DNA of 64,000 nt from Magnolia sinica. Taxonomy: Eukaryota; Streptophyta; Magnoliopsida; Magnoliales; Magnoliaceae. This document shows positions 35,275-47,082 of the stretch, piece by piece; the stretch's first letter is position 1; every line of letters starts with the position of its first letter. Under the pieces are notes generated by a model. That model saw only the letters and a program-made list of their open reading frames with translations. It was not told the origin of the DNA and ran no database searches. The stretch is from the NCBI RefSeq assembly GCF_029962835.1, contig NC_080579.1, positions 84,213,959 through 84,277,958 of the forward strand, read 5' to 3'. A program made the translations under genes and the position numbers.

Positions 35275-35615
35275 AAAAGTTTTTTTGAGCATTCACATAG
35301 TCTAAAAATGAGGCAAATCCAATGCTACAGTAGACCGCATCATTGGAAGCAATGATGATAATGAAACTTACCCTTGAAACATTCTTAGGGGCCACCATGA
35401 TGTTTATTTGCCATCCAACCTATTCACGAGGTCATATAGATATAGATGAAAGGAAAACACAAATATTAAATTTATTAAAAACTTTTGCTGCTTTTAATGT
35501 GACAATTCAATCCCCACCATGTGGTCCACTTGAGCCTTGGATTTGCCTCATTATTGTAGATAAAACCCGTACATCATGCTGGGCCCCACAAAGCCTTGCC
35601 AGGATGATTATCATC
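35275..35615. mobile_element. Fold-back MITE copy 5 (left end degraded)
   Basis: Contains 'ttaggggccaccatgatgtttatttgccatccaacct', 'ttcaatccccaccatgtggtccacttgag' and the right end 'acatcatgctgggccccacaaagc'. Confidence 0.7.
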
Positions 35616-35807
35616 CAAGTGGGGCAAGACGTAATCCACTTCCAAAAATAATCACTCTAATTTCTTCCCATCAATGCAGGATGTGTTGAGACAACTAGTC
35701 CTATCATCTAATTAACTAATTATAATTTCTGAATATAATCTCTTTCTAATTAAAATTAGGAGCTATAGACATTTTTCTACTTATAATCCATCCATGCAAA
35801 GGCTCTT

Positions 35808-35844
35808 TAGAGCTACCATGTGTATTGGTTTTACCCATGACAGT

Positions 35845-35906
<62 letters not shown>

Positions 35907-36240
35907 TCATTTTAGGGTATGAGCCCAAAAATAAGCATATCCAAAGCTCAAGTGGACTACGCCATGAGAAGCCATGGTGATAATGACAATCATTGTTGAA
36001 GAGGGCCATCATATTGTTTATTTTCCATTCAACATAGTTATAAGGTCATGTTGACATGGATGAAGGGAAAACCGCAAAAAGTTTTTAATGGCGAGCATTC
36101 AATCCCCATTATATGGCCAATTTGAGCCTCAGTTGTGGATATATTTTGATTTCATACTTTAAAATAATATGGAAAAGTAGATGGATAGAATGGATAACAC
36201 CTATTAGTCAAGTTGGTCCCACACAGAGCCCTGCCTGGAT
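35808..36240. mobile_element. Fold-back MITE copy 6 with internal TA microsatellite
   Basis: Family core phrases 'gatcattttagggtatgagcccaaaaa', 'aagctcaagtggactacgcc', 'ttcaatccccattatatggcc'. The left terminal part is replaced by a long (TA)n run. Confidence 0.7.
35848..35902. repeat. (TA)n microsatellite, about 27 units
   Basis: Uninterrupted TA run of about 55 bases where the family normally has 'gttttatccacaccgtccatcc'. Confidence 0.95.
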
Positions 36241-36631
36241 GGATTCCGCAAATCAGACCCTTTTAATGAAAGGTCTAGATTGGGCTCAACTCATTTCAAA
36301 TTGGTTTAAACATTTGGATCCGGACCCGCACCATGGGTCCAAATTTAGACCTAGGCCTATTAACCTTGTTTTTAAAACAATAAAAAATATAGGTTCCATG
36401 TTCCATTGACTCGAATCTGACACACTTGCACAGTTGCACCCTTAACTTTCATACCGTACTCTGTACGAATGGTTGACATGAAGGGCTCTGACAAACGGTA
36501 CTCATGCAAACAAGGAACTCAACTCTAACCGTCCAAAATGCGGATGCCAATGTGCGATAGCTGCAAACCAAAAGTTAAACGGATGCAGTTTTGCTAGTGA
36601 CGCTGACACTAGCAAGTGGCTAGAGGTCGAT

Positions 36632-36995
36632 GCTCCGTGGGCTCACCATGATTTATGTGTTTTATCCACACCGTCCATCCATTTTTACATAAATGCCGCA
36701 GGTTAAAAATGAGAATTGAATGTCTACCATTAAAAATTTCTTAGGGCTCACTGTAATGTTTATTTGACATCCAACCCGTAGATTAGGTCACACAGACGTG
36801 GGTAAACATAAAAATACAAATATTAGTTTGATCCAAAACTTTAGTCCCAAGAAGTTTTTAACCGTGACAATTCAGCCAACAATATGTCTCCCATTTGAGA
36901 CTTCGATCCACCTCAGTTTTAGGTTCATACTATAAAATTATCTGAAAAAAAATGGATGAACGTCATGGATGAGACAAATACATCATGCTAGTGGC
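36632..36995. mobile_element. Fold-back MITE copy 7 (internally deleted)
   Basis: Left end 'gggctcaccatgatttatgtgttttatccacaccgtccatcc', right end 'aaaatggatgaacgtcatggatgagacaaatacatcatg'. The 'gtggaccacacc' left core is missing. Confidence 0.7.
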
Positions 36996-37047
36996 TAGCC
37001 AATTCGTTTCCAAGTTAAACCACTTCTATTTTCTTAGATCTGAGGTG

Positions 37048-37485
37048 GGTGGCCCACTGTAATTTATGTCTTTTATCCATGCCGTTTGTCCATTTTACAA
37101 GGTCGTTTTAGTTTACAAGCCCAAAATTGAAGCATATCTGAGGCTCAAATGGACCACACCAAAGGAAACTGTGTGAATTGAACACTACCATTGAGTACTT
37201 CTTGGGGCTCACAAAAGTTTTGGATCAAGCTAATATATGTGTTTTTCCCTTCCTTCTTGTCTGTGTGACTTTATGAACAGGTTAGATGACAAATAAACAT
37301 CACTGTGGGCCCTAGGAAGGTTTCAACAGTGGACATCATTCTTCCCGCCGTTTCCTATGGTGTGGTCCACTTGAGCTTTGGATATAATTCAATTTTGGTA
37401 TTATAAACTAAAATGATCTCGAAAAACAGATGTAAGGTGTGGCTAAGACACACGCATATATGGTGGGCCCCACAGAGTTTACTCA
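37048..37485. mobile_element. Fold-back MITE copy 8
   Basis: Both arms present: 'aaatggaccacaccaaaggaaac' and 'tttcctatggtgtggtccacttgagctttggatat', with right end 'tatatggtgggccccacagagtttactc', as in the TIR subfamily with GTACTGAGT ends. Confidence 0.75.
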
Positions 37486-37499
37486 TTATGCAATCCGGG

Positions 37500-38060
37500 T
37501 CAAATGAAATATAGTCAATCGCGCTAACTGAATAAATAAATAAATATCTATTAATACCAGGCTAGGATCATTCAATGGTTTGACCGTTTAAGTTTGGATG
37601 ATGTTCTATCTACACCGGGTCCCACAATCTGGACGCCTTAATTTTAGTTAATGCGTGTATGTGTCCAATCCATGAGCGCCGTAGTATGAACTATTGTACT
37701 CTGCCAGAGTATCTAATGACCACTCTAACTCAAACGGTTCTTCCGTACTAGAGGAATGATATTACACGATGGACTCAAAAATCCATGGCAGAGGTTCTTT
37801 CAGTAGTTTACGGTTCCTTCATAACCATCCATTTGTAGCCACAGATCCAGAAGGTAAAGACTGTCCAACGGACAAGATCATTTTCGTATGGTCCATCCGC
37901 CACACATCAGTGGTTTCTAAGATGTGCTCCATCTGTGCTGAAAACCTTAGTATCTATGATGGGGTAGTTTCTAAAAAGAAATAATGCAAATGCCCCTCTC
38001 TTGTATGATGATCATAAAAATATCATGTTTGTTTTGAATATTGCTAGGAGCTCCCTGATG
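37500..38060. other. Short intergenic stretch, no gene seen
   Basis: Includes a reading frame at 37769-37984, but composition and lack of splice or promoter context give no support for a gene. Confidence 0.35.
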
Positions 38061-38617
38061 TTAAGGGCCTCTTTGTTTTTCAAAGAAATGGAAAATACCT
38101 AGGAAATAGTAATTATTACAATTTCAATGCGTTTGAAAATTCATGGGAATTTATGCCAGTGAAATTGGTTCAAAAGATGTAATTTTAATTTTTGAGCTGC
38201 AAGGTAATGAGAATGATATATCCATTCCGTCAGTCTGTTTCATTACAATATTTTGGAGCATGAGGCAAAAAATGAAGCGGATCCAATACTCAAGTGGCCC
38301 ACGCCAAAAGAAACAGTGGCCCTACAAAGTTTTTAACGGTAAGTATTCGATTCCCTTTTTTGTATGACGTGATCCAATTGAGCATTGGATATGCCTCAAT
38401 TTTTTACTCATGCTATGAATTCAACTGGAATAATAGATGAACGGTGTAGATAAGCGAAATGCATCACAGTGGGACCCACAGATATTTTGTAATATTCTTA
38501 GTTTTCGTGTCAAAAAGTAAGTAGTGAAATCAGGTAAGTTGTAAATGTAAGGGGATGTAATTATTAATTTTTTACGCTGCGTTTACCATTTCACCGGAAA
38601 ATCAAACACACCCTAAG
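38059..38617. mobile_element. Possible hAT-like MITE containing half of a fold-back MITE
   Basis: The left end 'ttaagggcctctttgtttttc' and the right end (reverse complement 'ttagggtgtgtttgattttcc') are similar terminal inverted repeats of a kind common in plant hAT/Harbinger MITEs. The middle (about 38238-38490) is the mirror half of a fold-back MITE ('tgggacccacag'). Confidence 0.45.
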
Positions 38618-38689
38618 GGCCTGTTTGTTACAGAGGGAATTCAAGGCAAATAGGTAATGATTATATTTTCAGTTAGATTTCCAAGTTGC

Positions 38690-39125
38690 AGGGCCCACGT
38701 TGATGTTTATGTATTATCCACACCATCCATCCTTTTAGCCAACTCATTTTAGGACACGAGCCAAAAAAAGAGGTAGATCAAAAGATCAAGTGGACCACAC
38801 CACTGGAGACAATGGGAATTGAACTCCTACCATTGAAAGCTTCTTGAGGACCCTATAAGTTTTGGATGAAACTGATATTTTTATTTCCACTTTATCCGTG
38901 ACTGTGTGACCTTATTAATAGGTTGGATGACAAATAAACATCACTGTGGGCCCTAGGGAGAAAATAACTTTCAACCATTGACGTTTTAATGATCATTATT
39001 TCCTAAGGTGTGGTCCACTTGAGCTTTTGATTTTCCTCATTTTTAGGTTCATGCCTTAAAATGTATTTTTTAAAAGAATGGATGATGTGGATAACTCATA
39101 TATATCATGGTGGGGCTCACATATT
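38690..39125. mobile_element. Fold-back MITE copy 9
   Basis: Left 'cagggcccacgttgatgtttatg', core 'caagtggaccacaccactgg', middle 'aataggttggatgacaaataaacatcactgtgggccc', mirror 'aaggtgtggtccacttgagc', right 'catatatatcatggtggggctcac'. Confidence 0.75.
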
Positions 39126-39744
39126 TAAATCAGTAATAACAACTTTGTATGGACCGATTTTCAAAACGTAAATCCTGACGACTTTCAAACAAGCTGTAGT
39201 ACGTAATAATCAAGTAATTCTCTGTATTTACTAGGGAAATTAAAAATCAAACCGCCGTAAAAGAATTTACATTAGATGACAAAAATACATACATTCTTTC
39301 CTGGAGAATTTTTTTTGCTAATGCATAAGCCCAACGCTATGATTAGCTGTATTGAAATTGTCTAGTAAGCTCAGCTACTATAAATGGACGTATGCTAATA
39401 AATTAGGCTAATCTAATCAAGTGGACCACAATATAAAAAACAATGACAAGCTAGTTTAATTAGCCTAATTCTTAAATTTTCCATTTTATGGTGAAGTAAT
39501 TGCGTTCAATAGGCTAGATGCCACAGATAATTTGGTAGGCTCAACCATCTATAAGTACTTGCTTAGGTAGATTAGGTGGGGCCTACCAAACTCACGAACC
39601 TGGTAAGGCCCTTATATGGTGGCATTTGATTGGGCTAATTTTATATGTGGTTAATAAGTTGGATAGACCAAACAACTTTCGAACATATTTTGTGTGGCTT
39701 TATCTTTAACAATTGCATATGATACAATTAAATATTCTCACATT
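39126..39744. other. AT-rich intergenic flank of E3
   Basis: No gene seen. Short 'ggctaat/attagcc' inverted phrases around 39400-39470 and 39570-39650 suggest another decayed MITE. Confidence 0.35.
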
Positions 39745-39749
39745 AGGGC
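39745..39749 (+). other. E3 target-site duplication, left copy
   Basis: AGGGC here and at 49307-49311, immediately outside both LTRs; 5 bp is the size made by gypsy integrases. Confidence 0.9.
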
Positions 39750-40290
39750 TGTTGATGAAAATATCCGGTTCGTCCTCTTAGACCTTCGTATACCTGCACA
39801 GAGAGAGGACAAAGGAGACCCTGGCTTGAGCAGGGGACCCTCCGATGCCAAAGTCAGGCCTGGATTCTAGGTCTAAGTGTGTTGAGAAGTTTTTAGAGAG
39901 AATTCTTTTCGTACCTCTCAAGGTGACAGGGGTCCCTCTTTTATAGCTGCTGGGGCATTTAATCGCACGAGGATTCTCTTCCTGATATTGTGCGCGGGAT
40001 TTTCTCCTGGTATCACGGAGATAGGATCGTGCTCATCTCGAGCCTTCATCCGATCCCGTGAGCTTCGGGGTCGGAGATCGTATCCCAAGATATCCGAGAT
40101 GAGGCTTGATCTTGCGATGGTCGATCTGGTAAGGAGGTCCGCCCGACGCATGCCCGGAATGCTGATGAGTCGTCCGAACAGATTCAACCTTTGTCTCGGT
40201 TTAGCGAATCATGCCTCGGATTTGACACATCCTTTGGTGACCCGAGGCATTAAGTCCGAGTCTGCGGACTTGTATTTTTTGTCCCCAACA
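39750..40290 (-). repeat. E3 3' LTR (541 bp)
   Basis: TGTTGATG..CCCCAACA on the + strand. It is near-identical to 48766-49306. Confidence 0.95.
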
Positions 40291-40308
40291 GTAAGCCCCC
40301 CCTACTCC
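40291..40308 (-). other. E3 polypurine tract
   Basis: On the minus strand GGAGTAGGGGGGGCTTAC abuts the 3' LTR. Confidence 0.75.
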
Positions 40309-40597
40309 GTGTGTTTCATATGACACTTAGGAGTAGCGAGTTTTGAGTCGGTTCACAACCCAGTCCAAGACAGTAGGTAGTCATTTAATGCGTTCCGTGT
40401 CGCCTTTGACGGGAGGCGGTTCGGTTCCTGACATCGCATGCGCCGTCAGCCGTCAAATCGCTCATCCCGCCAATGAGGGTTGGACACGTAGCAAGGGCAT
40501 TATTGTCATCAGTCGACGAGCGCCACGTGTCGAGTGGGGGAATCGATGCAGGCGTCGAATCATTTCTCCATTAATTACTTCCGCCGTATGGCAATCT

Positions 40598-40604
40598 TAT
40601 AAAT
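40598..40604 (+). promoter_or_regulatory. TATA box of E3 antisense gene
   Basis: TATAAAT, 179 bases before ATG 40783 and outside the LTR, followed by a long CT-rich leader. It is positionally matched by the E2 copy. Confidence 0.6.
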
Positions 40605-40782
40605 TGGTGGGGGTCTCGCATTTTGAACTTCTATTGTCATTCCTACTTTTCATTCCCTTTGGAGCCTTCTCAGTCTTTCATCTTCTTCCTTTCCTCTCTC
40701 TTAACCGTCAGCGCTTCCTTCCGCCATTTCCGTTTTCCTTTCTCCCTCCGGTGAGTTTCTCCTTCCTCTTTATTAGATAATA

Positions 40783-43053
40783 ATGGCGGATAGGGGTTCT
40801 CGAAGTCCCCAGGGGGGAGCTTCCGGAGACGAAGGCGAAGCGCAACGTTTTTGGAATGTTGCGGAATCGCCTTCCTTACTGACGGAGATAGCAGTGGATG
40901 CCAACGCTGCTTTTCTATCTGAGAGAGTCACTGAAGCTCCGGCGGAGCGCCCTGCTTCCGTTGTTCCTTCTCGTTGTGGGTCGTCTTTATTAACCCGCCC
41001 GGGAAGGCCTAACTTTTCAAGGGGCATGGAGGAAGATGAGGAGGAAGAAGATGAAATGTTGATTGCCGAGGGAACCTCTGATCCAGTTCCTGTCGATGAG
41101 TCGGCGCACACCAAGTCTGAAGGAGAATGATCGGGGGAAGATTTAAGCGGTTCGGTTCTCTCAGTTTTAACTGAGGCGGACTTAGACAGAATCCGAATCG
41201 GGTATCACATCCCCGAGTCGGTCATCACCTATCTCCCCCGTCCGAATGACTTGCCGGATCACCCTCCTGCTGGGGCTGTCGCGATTTACCAAGTGTCAAT
41301 GCAATGCGGCTTGCGTCTGCCCCTTCAGGCCATTGTCGGGGGAGTTTTGTCTCGCATTCAGATTGCCCCGGGGCAGATAGTCCCGAATGGGTGGAGGAAC
41401 TTATTCGGGTGTGCGGTGTTGTGGGCCGAGATGGAACAGCCACCGCTTACAGTCGACGAATTTCTCCACCTGTACCAAGTGCGAGTGAATCCGAACTACC
41501 CTGGCTTCTACGTCTTCGCTGCTTGGCGAGGCGGAGGCGGTTCCCTGATAACTGACCCTCCCACTTCCAACAAACATTGGAGAGAGCGTTGGTTTTGGGC
41601 ATGTGGTCGCTGGGAGACGGATGAGTCCGGGTCTTGCGAGGCTCGTGTTCCTCGGACATTCCAGAGAGCAGGTGACTTGGGTCTTCTCTCTCGCCCTTTT
41701 TCATTTTTTGTAATATTCTGAGTCTGAAGGGCTTGTGTCTGGCAGATATTCCGAAGAAGCGGTCGAAGCTCGGCTCCAGTGCCTCGGCTCGAATCAAAGA
41801 GTTGAGGACGTTGGATCCGGCAGATAGGTCTTGGAAGGTGCTTTTACAGCCGAAGCTTCATCTTGCAAGTCTAGACTCGGAAGTCACAGTAATTGAAAAT
41901 GTATCTTCCGAATCTTCTGAATTTTTCCCGACTTACTTCGTTTTTTTTTTATAGATCCGCTCAAGCCCGTCCCCAATCTCGGGATTGTTCACGAACCGCT
42001 CCCTCGTAAATGATCGAGCTCGTCCTCCCCTTAGGCGATCCACGAAGTTGAAGGCTCCTCCGCGGTCAGTTCTTCTGTCGGAGCCTCGGCCGCCGAAGAG
42101 GCAAAGGGTGGTGCGAAAGGAGAAAGAGCCAGCGAGTTCTTCTGCCCCTCCCGTCGTCGTAATTCCTGACCCGGAAGAAAGGGCGGAAGAGACGGCGGTC
42201 GCTGCCTCGGAACCTCAGGCGGCACCCGACTCGGTACACGTTGAGACGGATGTTCCGAGACAGGAGGAAGAGACCAGGGCCGCGTCTTCCAGAGGGGAAA
42301 GTGAGACGAGGACCGCATCCTCCAGAGGGGAGGAGACGAACCAGGAAGGGCCATCTGTCCTGCAGCAGGTGGTATCAGGGATGGTTCCCTGGGCCTTAGC
42401 CCATGGGGGCGAAAGAGAGTTCGTGAGGCTCTACAACGCTCCGTCATCGCAAACCGTCAGCCATGCAGCAAGGGTGTTTTTTGAACTCGCTCCCTGCTTG
42501 ATTAAGGCCAGCAAGGAGCTATCCTCGACTCATCGGCTGCAGACTCTTCTGTCGGAAGCCGAAGGGCGACGCGAGGAGGCCGAAATCTGGGTCGGCGTCC
42601 TGACAGGCGAGGCGGCCCTTGAGAAGGCTGCCGAAATGCGGGAGCAGAGGCGGCTTCCTCCAGAAGAGCCTTGGATGAAGCGAAAGCAGAGGTTGCTCGG
42701 GTACTGGCTCTTCTCTCCGAAGCTGAAGAAGAGAACCGGCGAGTTCTCGCAGTTCATGCTTCGTGCGCAGATGACTTAGCTCGGGCTAAGCTTGAGGCGG
42801 CGGAGCATATTCAGCAGGCCGACGAGAAGATTCGGCTAGGGACCAAGCCGTCCAAGCTTTCCTTGAGTCGGCGGAGTTCGAGGACGAGAGGGACCGCTTG
42901 TTCCAAAGCGGATATCTGGAATGCGTCAAGGATATAAAGAAATCTTTTCCTGACCTTGACCTTTCAGAAATCGAGGGTGGAGCAGCCTCGGAATCCGAGA
43001 ACCCGGACGCCTCTGCTGAAGACACTGCTGTTGGGGACGAGGCCGATGCATGA
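40783..43053 (+). pseudogene. E3 antisense gene: gypsy-type transposon domain protein, three exons
   Basis: Runs opposite to E3 gag-pol. Exon 1 40783-41671; intron 1 41672-41745 (74 bp, GTGACT..GGCAG), phase 1, giving an Asp codon across the junction; exon 2 41746-41888; intron 2 41889-41954 (66 bp, GTAATT..TATAG; donor 41901 also fits), phase 0; exon 3 41955-43053. Exon 1 holds 'LTEADLDRIRIGYHIPES', 'MQCGLRLPLQAIVGG' and 'IAPGQIVPNGWRNLFGCAVL' (PF04195-like, recalled). Exon 2 is short and basic. Exon 3 is Pro/Glu/Arg-rich, then predicted helical. Breaks are TGA 41128-41130 and two frameshifts in exon 3 (near 42655 and 42835). Without splicing, exons 1 and 2 both run into stops, which supports the introns. 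Function unknown; possibly accessory, like antisense ORFs reported in Grande and Retand. Confidence 0.78.
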
Positions 43054-43130
43054 GGACAGTTACCAGGGCCCTTTGATTTTTTCTTTCTATTTGCTTTGAT
43101 GTATTCACACGTTGTATTCGCATGTGTTTT

Positions 43131-43161
43131 GATAAATGAAAGAAAAATGCTTAGCTTTATT
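43131..43161. terminator. Converging poly(A)-like signals between E3 pol and antisense gene
   Basis: GATAAA (43131-43136) on + for the antisense gene and AATAAA on - (43156-43161) for gag-pol, within a 165-bp gap between the two convergent stops. Confidence 0.5.
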
Positions 43162-43218
43162 CATTTGACTTGGCTTTAATCTTTCTTAGTTCAGAATCTT
43201 TAAACATTGAGTACCGAG

Positions 43219-46200
43219 CTAAGGATAGTAGACCTTGAGGTGTTCAGCGTTCCAAGGGTGAGGCAATGGTTGTCCGTTTAGGTCTTCTAGCCGATACGTT
43301 CCTGGTCGGATGGTGCCCGAGACGATATAGGGTCCTTCCCAATTGGGTTCCAGCGTACCCGACCCAAATTCCTTGGTGTTGAAAAAAACTTTCCGGAGAA
43401 CCATATCTCCCATTCGAAACCTTCTAATCTTAACTCGGGTATTGTAGAACCGAGCCACTTGTCGTTGCCGCGCCTCCGTGCGCAGCCGCGCCACTTCCCT
43501 TTGTTCGTCCAGAAAGTCGAGTCCGAGTGCAAGGAGTTCTTCATTCTCTTCTGCATTGAATGAGGTGATTCGAGCCGAAGGTAATCCGATTTCAACGGGA
43601 GTGACGGCTTCCGAGCCATAAGCTAGTGAAAACGGAGTCTCTCCTGTGGCTGTTCGAGCTGTAGTTCGGTAAGCCCAAAGAATTTTCGGGAGCTCTTCGG
43701 CCCATGCTCCTTTGGCCCGGCCAAGCTTGGTCCGAAGATGTTGCTTGATAATCTTGTTAACCGCCTCAACTTGTCCGTTGGTTTGAGGATGATGAGGTGA
43801 AGAATAAACGTTTCTGATTCCGAGGTTGTCGCACATCTCGCGAAAGCTCCTATTATCAAATTGCCTTCCTTTGTCTGGGGGTACTTCGAATCGGCAGATA
43901 ATATTTTTCCATACAAACTCGGTGATCTTCTGCTCTGTTATTTTAGCTAATGGCACCGCCTCGGCACACAACGTGAAATAGTCCACTGCTACCACGGCAA
44001 ACTTGGTCTGACCTTTTCCCATAGGGAGCGGTCCTATAATGTCGACGCCCCACTGTGCGAAAGGCCAGGGACCAGTCATCGGTGTCAGTGCCTCGGGTGC
44101 TTGCCTCGGAATTGCCGCGAACCGTTGACATTTGTCGCATTTTTGAACGAGCTTGCGAGCGTCATGTTGGATAGTGGGCCAGTAGTATCCCTGTCGTAGG
44201 ACCTTGTAGGCGAGAGATCGCCCTCCAGAGTGGTTTCCGCAGATTCCTTCATGGATTTCACGTAATACATAGTTCGCCTCACTGGGTTTGAGGCATCGCA
44301 GCAACGGAGCGTAGTAGCATTTCTTATAAAGGATTCCGTTGAGTATGGTGTAACGAGAGGCTCGGATCTTAACTCGTCGAGCCTCGGCACGATCTTTAGG
44401 CAGCTCTCCCTTGTCAAGGTAGTGGCGGATTGGATCGATCCAGGATGGTCCCGAGTCGATTGTGTTGACGGCCTCGCCAATTGGTTCATTTACACTCGGC
44501 TTGTCGACGTATTCGATAGGGACGGACCTGGGTATATCATCTTCAACGGCGGAGGCGAGCTTTGCTAATAAATCGGCTTTGCTGTTTTCTGTACGAGGGA
44601 TCCAAGTGACATGACAGAGCTGAAATCCATTGACAAGTTCTTTTGCTTTCTCCATGTATGCTCTTAATTGGTCTTTCCGTATTTGGTATACACCGGTAAC
44701 TTGATTAACAACCAACTGAGAGTCGCTGAAAACGCTTAGGTGCGTAACTCCCATACTAGCGGCGAGTCGGAGGCCAAGTAACAATGCTTCGTATTCTGCC
44801 GTATTGTTCGACGCTTGGAATCCAAGTCGTAAGGCATACTGTATATAGGTATTATCGGGAGTTTCCAGCACAACCCCAGCCCCACTGGCCTTCGAGTTGG
44901 AAGAACCGTCGACATACAGTTTCCATGGAATAGGGCAAGGGGGAGCGGTTGATGTCGGAACTGCACCGTCCTTCGGCGTATCGTTTACTGAGAGTTCGGT
45001 TGGAGGCGTCCCCTCGGCGATAAAATCAGCTACGGCTTGCCCTTTGATTGCTGCCTTTAGTCTGTATTGAATATCAAACTCACTCAGCTCGATAGCCCAT
45101 TTAGTGAGTCGGCCGGAAGCCTCTGGTTTCTGCAATACTTGGCGAAGCGGAAGATCGGTCATCACGATGATGGTATGGGCATGGAAGTATGGCCTGAGTC
45201 GGCGAGAGGAAGTAATTAAAGCCAAGGCCATTTTTTCCAGGCTTGGGTATCTTGTTTCTGCTGGCAATAATACTTTGCTGACGTAGTAAACCGGCAGTTG
45301 CTTTCCTTCGGATTCTCGTATCAAAGCCGAGCTAACCGCTGCCTCGGACACCGCTAGGTAAAGGAGCAAAGACTCCCCCGATTCGGGCTTTGATAAGAGA
45401 GGTGCAGAACCGAGACATGATTTTAATTGTTGGAATGCCGCTTCACATTCTTCCGTCCAGCCCATTGTTTGCCTTCATTTCAATTGTTTGAAGAAAGGGA
45501 GACATTTATCCGTGGCTCTGGACAGGAACCGATTAAGTGCTGCGACTCGTCCGGTCAACCTTTGGATGTCCTTAATGGTTTTGGGAGATTCCATATCAAT
45601 CAAAACCTTTATCTTCTTAGGGTTTGCCTCTATTCCTCGCTGACTGACCAAGAAACCGAGGAATTTTCCGGAGCCTACTCCAAAAGCACATTTACTCAGA
45701 TTTAGCTTCATCCGGAACTTCCGTAGGATTAGAAACATTTCTTCCAAATCATTCACATGATCTGCCGCGTGTATGCTTTTGACGAGCATGTCGTCGATGT
45801 ATACTTCCATGGTTTGGCCTATAAGCCGAGCAAAGATTTTGTTAACTAACCTTTGATAAGTTGCACCGGCATTCTTCAAACCAAATGGCATCACTCGGTA
45901 ACAATAAAGGCCTTTATCGATGACAAAGGTAGTTTTTGATTTATCTGTTTGATGCATTACAATTTGATTATACCCTGAATATGCATCCATGAAGCTAAGG
46001 AGCTCATGTCCGGCGGTACTGTCTACTAGCTGGTCTATCCTCGGAAGCGGAAAACTATCCTTGGGGCAGGCTTTATTTAAGTCGGTATAGTCAATACAGA
46101 CTCGCCACTTCCCGTTGGATTTCTTTACAAGCACGACATTCGCGACCCACTCTGGATAGTGTATTTCTTCTATGAAATTAGCCTGGAGGAGTTTGTTGAC

Positions 46201-47082
46201 TTCTTTTTCAATGATGGCGTATCGTTCAGGGCCGAGCGGTCGTCGCTTCTGTCGGATCGGTCGATACGACGGATCGACGTTGAGTCGGTGAGTCACCACA
46301 GAGGGGTCGATCCCGGGCATATCTTCATGACTCCAGGTAAATACGTCGGCGTACCTACGGAGCAGGGCTATCAGCTTTTCTTTCAAAGGGGACTGCAGAG
46401 ACGAGCCAATTCGTACCGTCTTGGATCCATCTGTCTCGACCAAGGGGACCGAGACAAGATCTTCGACCGCCTGTCCTCGTTTATAATTCTCACTCCGAGG
46501 GTCCAATGATTCGATCGTTAATATGTTGGTCGGACTCTTGTCGGCGGCTCCTTTTACAGCTATCATGTAACATCGCCTCGCATCTTGCTGGTCTCCTTTG
46601 ACAATTCCGACTCCCGACTCGGTCGGGAATTTCATTGAAAGATGGTATGTGGATACCACGGCCTGGAGGAGACTCAATGAAGGTCGGCCGAGTATTGCGT
46701 TGTATACAGAGGGTTGATCGACTACCAGGAAGTCAACCATCATCGTCGTCTGATGTGGGGCACTACCAGCAGTGAGTGGTAATGAAACAGTCCCTTCGGG
46801 CAGTACTTGTCCTCTGGAAAAACCGATCAACGGGGTCCGAACTGGGCGTAACGTGGATCGTTCGATCCCCATTTTGTCGAACGCCCGAGTAAACAACACG
46901 TCTGCAGATGATCCCGTATCGACGAGTATTCGGAACACTTTTCGGTTAGCGATCGCCAGGGTGACGATCAACGCATCATCGTGGGGGTGATGGATACCTC
47001 GGGCGTCTTCCTCAGTGAACGATATGCAATATCTTTCCCTTTTTTTCTCCTTTGGTTGCCGATCTATAATCATGAGCTCGGA
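43219..47082 (-). CDS. E3 protease, RT, RNase H, archaeal RNase H and integrase (one internal stop)
   Basis: In frame with gag from 47082 down to 43219, with a single TGA (45475-45477) between RT and RNase H, where E2 has Gly. Protease: 'ILVDTGSSADVLF'. RT: 'VCIDYTDLNKACPKDSFPLP', 'EVYIDDML' (about 45790-45812). First RNase H: 'YLAVSEAAVSSALI' with its first catalytic acid lost, then 'VYYVSKVLLPAETRY'. Second, archaeal-type RNase H: 'WKLYVDGSS', 'NTAEYEALL', 'FSDSQLVVNQV'. Integrase: 'CDKCQRFA' of the zinc region, 'GVDIIGPLP', then 'FEVPPDKGRQFDN', four residues shorter than E2 just before the second Asp, and 'QTNGQVEAVNK'. Ends 'AEHLKVYYP'. No chromodomain. Confidence 0.9.

Noticed and set aside
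37769..37984. 71-codon frame considered as an exon
   Set aside because: No flanking splice logic, partner exon or recognisable domain.
40751..40776. Apparent GTGAGT..TTAG intron in the leader of the E3 antisense gene (a similar string is in E2)
   Set aside because: 26 bases is too short for a plant intron. It is conserved because the leader is conserved.
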